Assembly (NCBI GenBank): GCA_934693235.1
Contig: CAKUUY010000002.1
Span: 1 to 64,000, forward strand
Length of the DNA stretch: 64,000 bases
Reading direction: 5' to 3'
Source of the DNA: an uncultured Candidatus Melainabacteria bacterium
GTDB lineage: Bacteria; Cyanobacteriota; Vampirovibrionia; Gastranaerophilales; Gastranaerophilaceae
The translations under genes were made by a program, and so were the position numbers. This document shows, piece after piece, positions 33,742 to 42,096 of the stretch; position 1 is the first letter of the stretch; every line of letters begins with the position of its first letter. The notes beneath the pieces were generated by a model. It had not been told where the DNA came from. It saw only the letters and a list, made by a program, of their open reading frames with translations, and did no database searches.

Positions 33742-34407
33742 ATGGAAACTATCTCATTTAGCAAAAATAATATATATTTAAACACCAGCCAGACAAAAAA
33801 TATAACTAAGCACCGCGTTAGATCTTATAACAGAGATATCTCTAAAGCAGACAAAACAAAAGCTTTTGTTGGTTCGACTATTGGAACAGCAATTCCAATT
33901 TTGTTTATGATGAAAAAACAAGGTGTAAAAAATCCTTTAAAACTCAAATATGGTATGTGGGATATGATTGGAGTTTCTGCAGGTTCTATTATCGGCGGTG
34001 TAAGCGCAGGTCTGATTGCAGAAAATAAAAAAGTCCAGAAAAACAGATTAAAAGAAGGTCTATTCCAATTTATGAACGCTTCAATTCCTACTTGGATAGT
34101 TGGTGGAGTAGTCAGCCTCTGCGACAATAGCGAAAAATACAATACTAAAAAAAATAAAATATTATCTGTAATCGGCGGGCTTTTAGTCGGAATGTACGGT
34201 TCTGCGGCACTATCAAATGTTATAACTGACCCAAAAGACAAATATCCTGACCGTAAACTTACGTTTAAAGATGCGTTAGCCAATATTGATGACGGCCTTG
34301 GAGCTTTAGCATTAGCCAAAATTCCTATTATCGAAAAATTAAATATAGGAAGATTTTTACCGATTATATATGCTGCATGTGGATATAGAGCCGGACAAAG
34401 CAACTAA
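33742..34407 (+). CDS. Hypothetical membrane-associated protein, 221 residues
   Basis: The family is not recognised. After a polar N-terminus (METISFSKNNIY) there are about four hydrophobic, glycine-rich segments: AFVGSTIGTAIPILFM, MIGVSAGSIIGGVSAGLI, ASIPTWIVGGVVSLC and ILSVIGGLLVGMYGSAAL. These glycine-zipper-like helices suggest a membrane or membrane-inserting protein. There is no Shine-Dalgarno, and a -10 box lies seven bases before the ATG. It converges with the TPR-glycosyltransferase, with stops overlapping by 4 bp. Confidence 0.7.
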   Translation: METISFSKNNIYLNTSQTKNITKHRVRSYNRDISKADKTKAFVGSTIGTAIPILFMMKKQGVKNPLKLKYGMWDMIGVSAGSIIGGVSAGLIAENKKVQKNRLKEGLFQFMNASIPTWIVGGVVSLCDNSEKYNTKKNKILSVIGGLLVGMYGSAALSNVITDPKDKYPDRKLTFKDALANIDDGLGALALAKIPIIEKLNIGRFLPIIYAACGYRAGQSN

Positions 34408-35849
34408 ACTCTAATCGTTTTTGCAACTTTGACCATTAATTCTTTCCAACTTTCTTTTTCTCCTAGTCGGAACAGTTTTACACTATCGTACCAATCACAA
34501 TGGTGCAAATCCATATGCCAGCGCCAATTGTAATTATACGGCAAAAGAATTATACAAGGTTTTCCCATTGCTCCTGCAAGATGTGCTAAAGAAGAATCAC
34601 TTGAAATTACCAAATCAACATTTTCTAATGCACCTGCCGTATAAGAAAAATCTTTAAAATCTTTACTCAAATCTGTGATATCGTACTTGTTCGAGAGTTT
34701 TGCAAACTCTTCCGAACCCTCAAAAGTCTGAGCAGAATAAATTTTTGTATTCGGCAAATTAAATAATGGTGCAAATGCTTCTACATTGATAACTCTATCA
34801 GTCTCGTAATAAGTATTTCCCTGCCATTTTATCGCAATTTTAAACTTGTCATTATTAAAATATTTTTCTTTAAAATATTTTATTTTATCGGAAGTCGCGC
34901 TCAAGTACTTGTTGTGGTGCATAAAAATTTCATCATTTTTTAGCCCTAAAACATAAGGAATACTTAGAAAAGGAATATGAACATCAAAGTATGTCCTATC
35001 CTCTTCATAAAATAAGTCCATAACCTCAGTATTAGGAAAATTATCTCTAAACAATTGCGACAATTCTTTTTGTGGCTTGATTAAAACTTTTTTGCAACGC
35101 TTTTGAAGTTCCGGGATATATCTCGAAAACATAATCATATCGCCAAAACCGGCTTCATAATAAGTGTAAAGTGTTTTATCAGAAATATCTTCTCCCCGCC
35201 AAAGTGGAGCTTTTGCCATTATATGAGGATATGTAACCTCCTGTGACGTTACTGCCGTTCCTCGACAGAGGCGATTTTCAAAATATTTTGTTCCTGTTTC
35301 ATAATCCTTCATTCTAAAATAAGCGAGTGAAAGAAAATATAACACCTCTTTATCATTTGGGTTAATTTCAAGACATTTTTTAAAATATTCAATAGCCTTT
35401 TGCGGATTATTCAAAAACAAATAAAGACTTGCTATGTTAAAACAAGCTTTTTCTGATTTCGGATTAAGTTCAAGTGCTCTCAAATAAGCCTTTTCAGATT
35501 TTTCATACTCAATATTATTTTTATATGCAAGAGCTAACAAAAAATAAATTTCAAAACCGCAAATCACTTCATCGCAAGCTTTTTCCAAAATTATTATTTC
35601 TGTTTCAAAATCTTTTTTATACCCGTAAACCCTTGCTAAATTCTCATAAAAATATGCATCTTTTTTAATTGATAGTGCTTTTTTAATTAATTTTTCCGCC
35701 TCATCAAGTTTGTTTTGCGAAAGCTTGATAACACCCAAAAGATTGAAAACCTGAGCATTTTCAGGTTCTTTTTCTAAAATCTCTTTATAAATTTTTTCTG
35801 CTTCATCAAGCTTGCCCTGCGAGTGCAAATTAAATGCAGTATTGAACAT
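34404..35849 (-). CDS. TPR protein with a glycosyltransferase-9-like C-terminal domain
   Basis: Residues 1-190 hold about five TPR units (HSQGKLDEAEKIYKEILEKE, NLLGVIKLSQNKLDEAEKLI, ALELNPKSEKACFNIASLYL). Residues about 215-481 resemble heptosyltransferase/O-GlcNAc-transferase-like folds: YYEAGFGDMIMFSRYIPELQ, IKWQGNTYYETDRVI, SSDSSLAHLAGAMGKPCIIL and NYNWRWHMD. It likely glycosylates a protein or surface substrate. A TATAAT six bases before the ATG with TTGCAA 17 bp further upstream suggests a leaderless start. Confidence 0.82.
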   Translation of the reverse strand: MFNTAFNLHSQGKLDEAEKIYKEILEKEPENAQVFNLLGVIKLSQNKLDEAEKLIKKALSIKKDAYFYENLARVYGYKKDFETEIIILEKACDEVICGFEIYFLLALAYKNNIEYEKSEKAYLRALELNPKSEKACFNIASLYLFLNNPQKAIEYFKKCLEINPNDKEVLYFLSLAYFRMKDYETGTKYFENRLCRGTAVTSQEVTYPHIMAKAPLWRGEDISDKTLYTYYEAGFGDMIMFSRYIPELQKRCKKVLIKPQKELSQLFRDNFPNTEVMDLFYEEDRTYFDVHIPFLSIPYVLGLKNDEIFMHHNKYLSATSDKIKYFKEKYFNNDKFKIAIKWQGNTYYETDRVINVEAFAPLFNLPNTKIYSAQTFEGSEEFAKLSNKYDITDLSKDFKDFSYTAGALENVDLVISSDSSLAHLAGAMGKPCIILLPYNYNWRWHMDLHHCDWYDSVKLFRLGEKESWKELMVKVAKTIRV

Positions 35850-36203
35850 AGTGGGATTATAGAGGGAAATAAAAAATATTGCAAGATTTCAAGTAAGAAG
35901 CGAGAAATAAAACAAAAATCTCCACCAAATAAAGGATAAAAAACTTAAAAAAATAGTTTATTTTAATAATGTACATCAAAGGCATGCCAAAAGTATCAAA
36001 AGCATGCCACAAAAGAGACAATATTACAAAATATTAACCAAACTTGAAGAAATGTTAAATCACCGCAAACCATGTTGTCATCATGGTTTTCAGGGAAAAA
36101 AATTATAGGAGGAAGGTTCAAAAATAAAAAAGTTGTCCAGTATTGATGTATAGGGTACAATTAATACTATATTCAACTTCTTGTAAGGGTAGGATGATTA
36201 TTT
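35850..36203. other. 354-bp intergenic region with the 35849 and yggS promoters
   Basis: The left end carries the leftward promoter: TATAAT (35861-35856 on the minus strand) and TTGCAA (35884-35879). The middle has two similar GCATGCC-containing units (AAAGGCATGCCAAAA and AAAAGCATGCCACAA) and a hairpin AAACCATG/CATGGTTT. A consensus AGGAGG follows that hairpin with no start codon at a workable distance. The right end holds the yggS promoter, TTGTCC (36133-36138), 17 bp, TACAAT (36156-36161). Confidence 0.6.
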
Positions 36204-36866
36204 ATGCAAAATATGGTTAGAGAGAATCTTTTACAAATACAGGAAGATATCGCACCTTGTAAACCGAATATTATCGCAGTTACAAAGTATTTTGACGAAA
36301 ATGCTATGATTGAAGCTTACAAAGCCGGATTGAAAGATTTTGCGGAATCGAGAGCGGTTGAAGCTGTTGAAAAAATCGGGAATCTTCCTGAGGAAATTCG
36401 AAACAACTCAAGATTTCACTTTATCGGACATCTTCAGACAAACAAAGTAAAAAAAGTTGTTCCGGTTTTTGATTATATTCATTCAGTTGATTCATTCAAA
36501 CTTGCGAAAACTATTTCAGATGAAGCTCAAAATCTCGGAAAAATTCAAAATATCCTTCTTCAAGTTAATAATGCTAATGAAGAACAAAAATTTGGGTTCT
36601 CAAAAGATGAAATTTTTGAAGTTTTTCCATTGATTAAAGAACTTCCGTCAATAGATATCGCAGGAATAATGAATATGGCTCCGCTTGGCGCATCAGAAGC
36701 AGAATTGAATAAGCTTTTTGAAGAAATTTCAAATATCAAAAAAGAACTTGAACAAAAATTCAATTATGATTTAAAAGAACTATCCATGGGAATGAGTCAG
36801 GATTACAAAATTGCGGTAAAATACGGTGCAACGATGTTAAGGATTGGTAGAAAATTATTCAAATAA
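36204..36866 (+). CDS. yggS: YggS-family pyridoxal phosphate homeostasis protein
   Basis: The 220 residues form an alanine-racemase-like barrel with the PLP lysine in IIAVTKYFDENAMIE, then FHFIGHLQTNKVKKV, DYIHSVDSFKLAKTI and the end GMSQDYKIAVKYGATMLRIG. The family buffers PLP and is not a racemase. It is followed after 24 bp by sepF, the same order as in many Gram-positives and cyanobacteria. ATG 36204 has AGGATGATT upstream. Confidence 0.94.
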   Translation: MQNMVRENLLQIQEDIAPCKPNIIAVTKYFDENAMIEAYKAGLKDFAESRAVEAVEKIGNLPEEIRNNSRFHFIGHLQTNKVKKVVPVFDYIHSVDSFKLAKTISDEAQNLGKIQNILLQVNNANEEQKFGFSKDEIFEVFPLIKELPSIDIAGIMNMAPLGASEAELNKLFEEISNIKKELEQKFNYDLKELSMGMSQDYKIAVKYGATMLRIGRKLFK

Positions 36867-36890
36867 AGTAAGATAAACGGAGGAAAAACG

Positions 36891-37394
36891 GTGGCAGTAG
36901 TAGCAGACAAAATCAAATCAATAGTAGATTATTTAATGAACGGTTTCGAACCAAAAGAAACAATTTTCGATGAAATGGCTCAAGAAGCGGATGAAGATTA
37001 CCCAGTACAAGACAACTTGGCAATTGATCCTGCATATTCATATCAGCCGGTTGTAGAAAAACCAAGCGAATTAAAAGTAGTTAATCATCCAAACTTCAAC
37101 AAAGGTTATGAAGTTAAGGTTATGGAACCAAGATCTTTTGAAGATGCTGCAACTATAGTTCAACATTTGAGAAACAGAAAAACTATCGTTTTAAATCTAC
37201 ACCTTTTAGATAAAGAACAATCACAGAGAACTATCGACTTCGTTTGTGGTGCAGCTCATGCTCTTGATGGCAAACCTCAAAAAGTTGGCGATTTAGTATT
37301 CGTATTTACACCAAGCAACGTTACATTGTCTGTTGATGTTACTGCTAACCAAAACAAATTTAATGACTCATTGTGGAGAGCTCCTTTACAATAA
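36891..37394 (+). CDS. sepF: Cell division protein SepF
   Basis: The 167 residues open with a short amphipathic N-terminus (DKIKSIVDYLMNGF, membrane anchor). A variable acidic linker follows, then the SepF core (KVMEPRSFEDAATIVQHLRN, KTIVLNLHLLDKEQSQRTID, GKPQKVGDLVFVFTPSNV). SepF tethers FtsZ to the membrane. The start is GTG with GGAGG upstream. It is coupled to yggS and followed by a strong terminator. Confidence 0.95.
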   Translation: MAVVADKIKSIVDYLMNGFEPKETIFDEMAQEADEDYPVQDNLAIDPAYSYQPVVEKPSELKVVNHPNFNKGYEVKVMEPRSFEDAATIVQHLRNRKTIVLNLHLLDKEQSQRTIDFVCGAAHALDGKPQKVGDLVFVFTPSNVTLSVDVTANQNKFNDSLWRAPLQ

Positions 37395-37449
37395 CTTTTC
37401 ATATTCATAATGAGTCTTCTAATATGAGAAAGAGAGAGATAGTTGAATT

Positions 37450-37477
37450 GAGGCACACAACCTGTGCCTCTTTTTTT
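37450..37477 (+). terminator. Terminator after sepF
   Basis: GAGGCACA (37450-37457) pairs with TGTGCCTC (37463-37470), followed by seven T. Confidence 0.92.
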
Positions 37478-37647
37478 ATAGCTTTTTACAACATTTCTTT
37501 ATTATTTTAAGTTTTGTTAAAAATACTTATAAAACATTTAAGATTTCTACTAAAACATCCGTTATAAAATTTGTCAGAAAAATTGACATTCAAAAGAATA
37601 ACATTAAAAAGGAGTAGAAAGAAGAGTAAAAACAAAAGGGTATGAGT

Positions 37648-38145
37648 ATGACAACAATCGGTTCTATGAGCAGCATTCAATCTGCAGCGGTAGCAACCTA
37701 CAAACAAGAAGAACTAAGTTCTTCAACAAAACTTAAATTAGAGGCTTTGGGAATAGATCCGTCAACGATTACATCCGAAGCTCAGGCACAGACAATAATA
37801 GCGCAGGCGGAGGCTGCGAAACATCAAAACAACGCAGGACAGCAACAACAAGGAGGAAATTCATCAGAACAAGAGCTTTTAACGGAAGCTAAAAATCTTG
37901 CAACAAAAGTTGGCGTAACAGTATCTTCTAAAGATTCGCTGGATGACATTATTGATAACATCTCAAAAAAAATTCAAGTTATGTTGAATTCCGAAGACAA
38001 ATCAAAAATATCTACAGCACAAGGTTATCAGACGCAACTGGCAAGTATTTCCGGAAGAGCAGAGGCTATACAGTCAACACAACAGAATATTTTTAATGCA
38101 ATGGACATGATTTCCATAAGTAACAAGTTCGTCTTGGGCTTATAG
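37648..38145 (+). CDS. Hypothetical protein, about 165 residues
   Basis: The family is not recognised. The protein is Ser/Gln/Ala-rich with a Gln-rich hinge (AGQQQQGGNSSEQEL) and two helical halves, the second with heptad-like spacing (DDIIDNISKKIQVMLNSEDK). There is no signal peptide. It resembles small secreted or structural helical proteins in composition only. The preferred ATG at 37648 has AAGGG seven bases upstream; another ATG is at 37642. Confidence 0.65.
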   Translation: MTTIGSMSSIQSAAVATYKQEELSSSTKLKLEALGIDPSTITSEAQAQTIIAQAEAAKHQNNAGQQQQGGNSSEQELLTEAKNLATKVGVTVSSKDSLDDIIDNISKKIQVMLNSEDKSKISTAQGYQTQLASISGRAEAIQSTQQNIFNAMDMISISNKFVLGL

Positions 38146-38482
38146 AAAAAGTTTTCAGAAAAACTTAAAGAAAAATTTGAACGGCTTTCGAAATTCGAAA
38201 GCCGTTTTTGTGAATTGAGTTAAAAAAGTTACCGTTTTGCTAAGAAACTAAATTTAATTGTAAAATCTATACAGTAATGAAAAGTGAAACGCAAGAAGTG
38301 AAAAGAACATTTCAGAAATAATTAAACAGAAACTTGTCATTGCACACAATTTTTAAAAGATTTTAGGATTTTAATTCAGAAATTTTGAGTTGCATAATCT
38401 TACTCCAAGCCTTTGGATACTTATAAGTTCTCATGAATATTCAAAAAAGTATAAAGACTTGCATTTTACCTACTCTATATTT
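38146..38482. other. 337-bp intergenic region with one terminator
   Basis: A perfect hairpin terminator lies at 38180-38206 (AACGGCTTTCGAA and its inverse, then a short T run). The remaining 270 bp are AT-rich, and I see no gene, promoter or repeat there. Confidence 0.7.
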
Positions 38483-39064
38483 CTATGCTTTATCTTTATT
38501 ACTAAAAATATTTTTAAGGATAAGTGCGCCAACTCCAATCAACGCTGCAACTCCACCATATTTTAATGCGCTTTTCATTTTAAATGCTTGAGCAGTAGTT
38601 TCAATTTGGTCTGAATATTTAATTCCAACTTTTAAATCATCTACCGCATTTGCAAAACCTTTTTCATTAACAGATTCTGTAAATTCTTTAATATCCCGCT
38701 CTACAGAGATATTAAGAAGTTTTCTTAATCTTTGCGCTATTTTATTTTCAGTTAAGAATTTTTTAACATCGTCAATGTTATTCAATTTTTCCATTTCAAC
38801 AAGAGTAGTTTTGGTTTCTTTTGTTAATTCTCGATTGTTTTTAACATCGTGAGAAATTAAATCAGCGCAAGTCTTTTCAAAAATATCTGTAAACTTTCCT
38901 GATTCTTTTAAATAAGATTTTGTATTATATCCCCAAGCGGCAGCTCCTAAAGTTCCAGCACCAACTAACCAACCACCATAAGATTTACTGTTTTTATTTT
39001 GCGAACTTTGTTGAAAACCTGCTGTATTAGTTACATTTGCAACACCAATACCATCTACTGTCAT
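38483..39064 (-). CDS. Hypothetical protein with a C-terminal membrane segment, 193 residues
   Basis: The family is not recognised. From ATG 39064 (AAAGGGA upstream) the protein has a Gln/Asn-rich N-terminus, a hydrophobic stretch (SYGGWLVGAGTLGAAAWGY), a charged helical middle and a C-terminal transmembrane segment (YGGVAALIGVGALILKNIF). The frame extends to 39223, but the extra 53 codons run through the duplicated promoter/leader, so the shorter start is preferred. It shares that leader with the gene at 33234. Confidence 0.65.
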   Translation of the reverse strand: MTVDGIGVANVTNTAGFQQSSQNKNSKSYGGWLVGAGTLGAAAWGYNTKSYLKESGKFTDIFEKTCADLISHDVKNNRELTKETKTTLVEMEKLNNIDDVKKFLTENKIAQRLRKLLNISVERDIKEFTESVNEKGFANAVDDLKVGIKYSDQIETTAQAFKMKSALKYGGVAALIGVGALILKNIFSNKDKA

Positions 39065-39130
39065 AATTTCCCTTTCTGAACTTCTACCTACTTTCATTAA
39101 AACAGAAAATCTAAAAATATTGCTAGTCCA

Positions 39131-39210
39131 CCCCGCCCAGCATAGCATAGCATAGCATAGAGGCATTATAACTGGGTTTGAGGCATTTTTAAACCAATCT
39201 TTACATTTCG
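39131..39210 (-). repeat. Duplicated promoter/leader with four ATGCT repeats, copy 2
   Basis: The core at 39131-39170 is identical to 33585-33624. On the minus strand it reads TTTAAA (39193-39188), 17 bp, TATAAT (39170-39165), GCCTCT, then four ATGCT units. The ATG at 39158, six bases after the -10, opens an 11-codon frame MLCYAMLGGVD. Confidence 0.78.
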
Positions 39211-39292
39211 TAACAGGAAACAATTTTGAAAAATCTTGGCTTAAGCGAGTGGTAGGAGAACGCTGTTGTTTGTGGGCTTTGGCTAACGTCGT

Positions 39293-39943
39293 TTACGTAT
39301 TAAAAATTCTGTCACCTGCATCACCCATGCCCGGAACAATGTAGCCTTTTTCGTTCAAATGGTCATCCACTGCAGCTGTTATAATTTCAATATCAGGGTA
39401 GTGTTTTTGAATATTTTCAATACCTTGTGGTGCTGCGATTATACAAATAACTTTTATATTTTCAATTGGAATTCCTTTATCTGCATAAAGTTTTATTGCT
39501 TCTATCAAAGAATTACCGGTTGCAAGCATTGGATCTGTAATATAAATATAAAAATTTTCAGGATTTGGAGCATCCATCGGAACTTTATTGTAGTACCAAA
39601 CCGGCTTTAGCGTTTTTTCATCCCTATACATCCCAATATGCCTAATACATGCCTGCGGAAGAATGTCAATTGCTTCATCCGTAAAAATAAGTCCTGCACG
39701 CAAAATCGGAGAAATTATCAAATTAATATTCGGATCAACCGTTTTTGTTGTAAATGTTGTTAAAGGGGTTGTAACCTTTTTATCCACTAGTGGCAAATTT
39801 TTAGAAGCCTCATACAAAAGACATCTTGTAATTTTTCTTGTTGCAATTCTAACTCCTTGACTGTCAGTGTCTTTGTCACGCATTGTACACAAGTTCAAAA
39901 GCACTACCGGATTGTTAATTACTCTCACTTTTGCTTTGTTCAT
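39293..39943 (-). CDS. upp: Uracil phosphoribosyltransferase
   Basis: The 216-residue enzyme has TMRDKDTDSQGVRIATRKIT, the hood/base segment PILRAGLIFTDEAIDILPQA, the PRPP motif ITDPMLATGNSLIEAI and the C-terminal PGMGDAGDRIFNT, all typical of Upp. It converts uracil and PRPP to UMP. ATG 39943 has GGAG nine bases upstream and lies inside the end of the MCE gene (29-bp overlap), so the two are cotranscribed. Confidence 0.94.
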   Translation of the reverse strand: MNKAKVRVINNPVVLLNLCTMRDKDTDSQGVRIATRKITRCLLYEASKNLPLVDKKVTTPLTTFTTKTVDPNINLIISPILRAGLIFTDEAIDILPQACIRHIGMYRDEKTLKPVWYYNKVPMDAPNPENFYIYITDPMLATGNSLIEAIKLYADKGIPIENIKVICIIAAPQGIENIQKHYPDIEIITAAVDDHLNEKGYIVPGMGDAGDRIFNT

Positions 39944-40547
39944 CTTTTTCAACTCCTTTATCATTAATATCAGAAACTTTTTTCATTATTTTATCAAAAA
40001 TATTCATATTTGACTGTATTTCATTTAGCTCTACTCCGGCGTTCATATTTTCAACACCAGTCTCTTTTGCAAAAACAGACATTCTTGTCGTAATAGAATC
40101 AATTTTATCAAACATTTCGCTTAACAATCCCAAAGCATCATTAAGCCTTGTCGGAGATTGCACTACAATCAATTTATTTACATCCAAACTCGCCTGAGTT
40201 GGAGGATAAACCTCTAAAGATTTTGAGCCACCCATTCCATTAAATTCTACAGTAGCAACAGAACCCTTCGGTAGAGTAACCCCATTGTCTGTTATAACTA
40301 TTTTTATATAAACTTCTTCGCGAACAATTTTAATTTTTTCAACATAACCGACTTGAACTCCCATAAACTTTACAGGAGACCCCACAACAAGTCCATCAAC
40401 ATCAGGCATAAAAATTTGATACGTAACAAGAGCTTTTTCCTTATGATAATTATAAATTCGCACACCTACAATGCAAAAACTGAGAATTAAAAACCATATT
40501 GCAAATTCAAACCAAACATATTTATGCATTCCGTTGAAAATTTTCAT
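39915..40547 (-). CDS. MlaD-like MCE-domain protein
   Basis: The 210 residues contain one N-terminal transmembrane helix (FEFAIWFLILSFCIVGVRIY), a single MCE domain (VTYQIFMPDVDGLVVGSPVK, FMGVQVGYVEKIKIV, VATVEFNGMGGSKSLEVYPP) and a helical tail. MCE proteins form periplasmic hexamers that carry lipids between membranes with an MlaEF-type ABC transporter, which is not in the window. A MlaA-related protein is encoded at 45116. ATG 40547 follows a TATAAT by six bases with no Shine-Dalgarno. Confidence 0.88.
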   Translation of the reverse strand: MKIFNGMHKYVWFEFAIWFLILSFCIVGVRIYNYHKEKALVTYQIFMPDVDGLVVGSPVKFMGVQVGYVEKIKIVREEVYIKIVITDNGVTLPKGSVATVEFNGMGGSKSLEVYPPTQASLDVNKLIVVQSPTRLNDALGLLSEMFDKIDSITTRMSVFAKETGVENMNAGVELNEIQSNMNIFDKIMKKVSDINDKGVEKDEQSKSESN

Positions 40548-40553
40548 ACCGCA

Positions 40554-40582
40554 ATTATACACCAATTCATGATTTTTTGCCA
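40554..40582 (-). promoter_or_regulatory. Promoter of the MCE gene
   Basis: On the minus strand TGGCAA (40582-40577), a 17-bp spacer and TATAAT (40559-40554), six bases before the ATG. Confidence 0.65.
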
Positions 40583-40646
40583 CTTGCCAAAAAAGTTTTT
40601 GTATTATACTATAAATATATAAAATAAAAGTGAGGTTTATTAACTT

Positions 40647-40889
40647 ATGATGGATCAAATAATTAGAATCGCGTGGGACTTAAACGACAACACTGATAAC
40701 AGATACAAGTTAGTGTACGAAATTGCTGAACTAGCAAAGAAGCTTGTTGATGAAAATCAGGCTAAAAAAGCTCATGACGATTTCAATTTTGAAGAAAATT
40801 TTGACACTACTTACAAAAAAGAGAATCCTGTTGAGCATGCTATTATGGTAAAAGCAGCTGAAGCAGACGAAGACAGATTAGTAGGTTAA
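40647..40889 (+). CDS. rpoZ: Probable RNA polymerase omega subunit
   Basis: The 80-residue protein has the omega-like core TDNRYKLVYEIAELAKKLVD, followed by an acidic loop and NPVEHAIMVKAAEADEDRL, which fits the second helix of RpoZ. Length is normal for the family. Omega aids RNA polymerase assembly. The similarity is by pattern and moderate, so an unrelated small helical protein is possible. A GTGAGG site precedes the ATG pair, and a terminator follows. Confidence 0.62.
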   Translation: MMDQIIRIAWDLNDNTDNRYKLVYEIAELAKKLVDENQAKKAHDDFNFEENFDTTYKKENPVEHAIMVKAAEADEDRLVG

Positions 40890-40902
40890 GAAGATTCTAT
40901 TG

Positions 40903-40935
40903 AGGCACAAGATATAACAAACTTGTGCCTTTTTG
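40903..40935 (+). terminator. Terminator after the omega-like gene
   Basis: AGGCACAAG (40903-40911) pairs with CTTGTGCCT (40922-40930), followed by TTTTG. The stem closely resembles that of the sepF terminator. Confidence 0.85.
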
Positions 40936-40968
40936 TGTTCAAATTATTAAGTATTTAGGGGTAAAATT

Positions 40969-41769
40969 ATGGAAAACAGCATCTCATTTATTAACGAAAA
41001 AACAAATGGTTTTGAACCTGAAATTGGCATTATACTTGGTTCAGGGCTCGGTGAATTAGCAGACGAATATTGTGACATTGCAGTATCTTATAATGATATC
41101 CCGAATTTCATAAAATCAACGGTACAAGGGCATAAAGGCAGACTTGTTTTTGCTAAAATTAACGGTAAAAATGTAGTTATGATGCAAGGAAGAAATCACT
41201 TTTATGAAGGACACTCTATGCAAGAAATAACTTATCCGGTAAAAGTTATGAAAGCATTGGGTGTTAAAACACTTATCTTGACTAACGCAGCTGGAGCCGT
41301 AAACGAAAGCTACAAACCGGCTGACTTAATGCTAATAACAGACCACATCAATAACATGGGTTCAAACCCTCTTATCGGGCCGAATGACAGCACTTTAGGC
41401 GAAAGATTTCCGGATATGACTGAGGTTTACAAAAAGCATTTAATCGAACTTGCAGAAAAATGTGCTGTAAAATTAGGAATTACCTTACAAGAGGGTGTAT
41501 ATTGGGCAAATTCAGGTCCAAGCTACGAAACTCCTGCAGAGATTAAAATGATTAGAAAACTTGGAGGAGATGCAGTTGGAATGTCAACTGTTCCGGAAGC
41601 AATCGTTGCGAATTACTGTGGATTGAATGTTTTAGGCATAAGCTGTATTACAAATGCCGCAAGTTCAGAAACAAGCGGAAAACTTTCTCACGAAGAAGTA
41701 ATTGATGCAGCAAACAAAGCCAAAGTAAAATTTAAGTCACTGGTGCTTGAAGTGATTAAGGGATTGTAA
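40969..41769 (+). CDS. Purine nucleoside phosphorylase
   Basis: The 266 residues match the trimeric PNP/MTAP family: PEIGIILGSGLGELADEY, VQGHKGRLVFAKINGKNVVM, MQGRNHFYEGHSMQEITYPV, ILTNAAGAVNESYKPADLML and the base-site segment GMSTVPEAIVA. It cleaves purine nucleosides with phosphate in salvage. Together with upp it gives the region a nucleotide-salvage flavour, although the genes are on opposite strands. GGGG lies seven or eight bases before the ATG. Confidence 0.94.
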   Translation: MENSISFINEKTNGFEPEIGIILGSGLGELADEYCDIAVSYNDIPNFIKSTVQGHKGRLVFAKINGKNVVMMQGRNHFYEGHSMQEITYPVKVMKALGVKTLILTNAAGAVNESYKPADLMLITDHINNMGSNPLIGPNDSTLGERFPDMTEVYKKHLIELAEKCAVKLGITLQEGVYWANSGPSYETPAEIKMIRKLGGDAVGMSTVPEAIVANYCGLNVLGISCITNAASSETSGKLSHEEVIDAANKAKVKFKSLVLEVIKGL

Positions 41770-42096
41770 AATTAAAGCTAATTGTAGATCACTGCTTACG
41801 ATGCTAACCCAAATATGAATTTCGTTACTCGCTCCTCGAGATCGCACTCGTCCGTAATTTTGTAATACCAATTTACAGTTATGTTGTTGGGTTAGTAAAC
41901 CCAACCTAAAGTAGACTATCAAATATAGCTGCTATATTTGATAGTCTTTTAAACGATGAGAACTTAGCGCCTTAACGTCTTAGTAACCTAATAACTTTCG
42001 AAACATCCAATTATGAAATATTGTAAATTTTTTATCCGCATGCACTTGTCAAAAAATTTTGTTCAGTAAAAAATACATGTCGGGAAGGACTGAAAT
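41770..42096. other. 327-bp intergenic region with hairpins
   Basis: It contains a hairpin GTTGGGTT/AAACCCAAC (about 41886-41905) and a perfect 17-bp stem terminator (41913-41947). Degenerate sequence similar to other intergenic repeat debris follows (ACTTAGCGCCTTAACGTCTT). No small gene is apparent before the ribosome-binding site at about 42080. Confidence 0.6.
41913..41950. terminator. Terminator after purine nucleoside phosphorylase
   Basis: AGACTATCAAATATAGC (41913-41929) and GCTATATTTGATAGTCT (41931-41947) are perfectly complementary, followed by TTT. Confidence 0.85.

Noticed and set aside
39065..39223. N-terminal extension of the 38483 protein to 39223
   Set aside because: The extension translates the shared promoter/leader block, including the -35 and -10 boxes.
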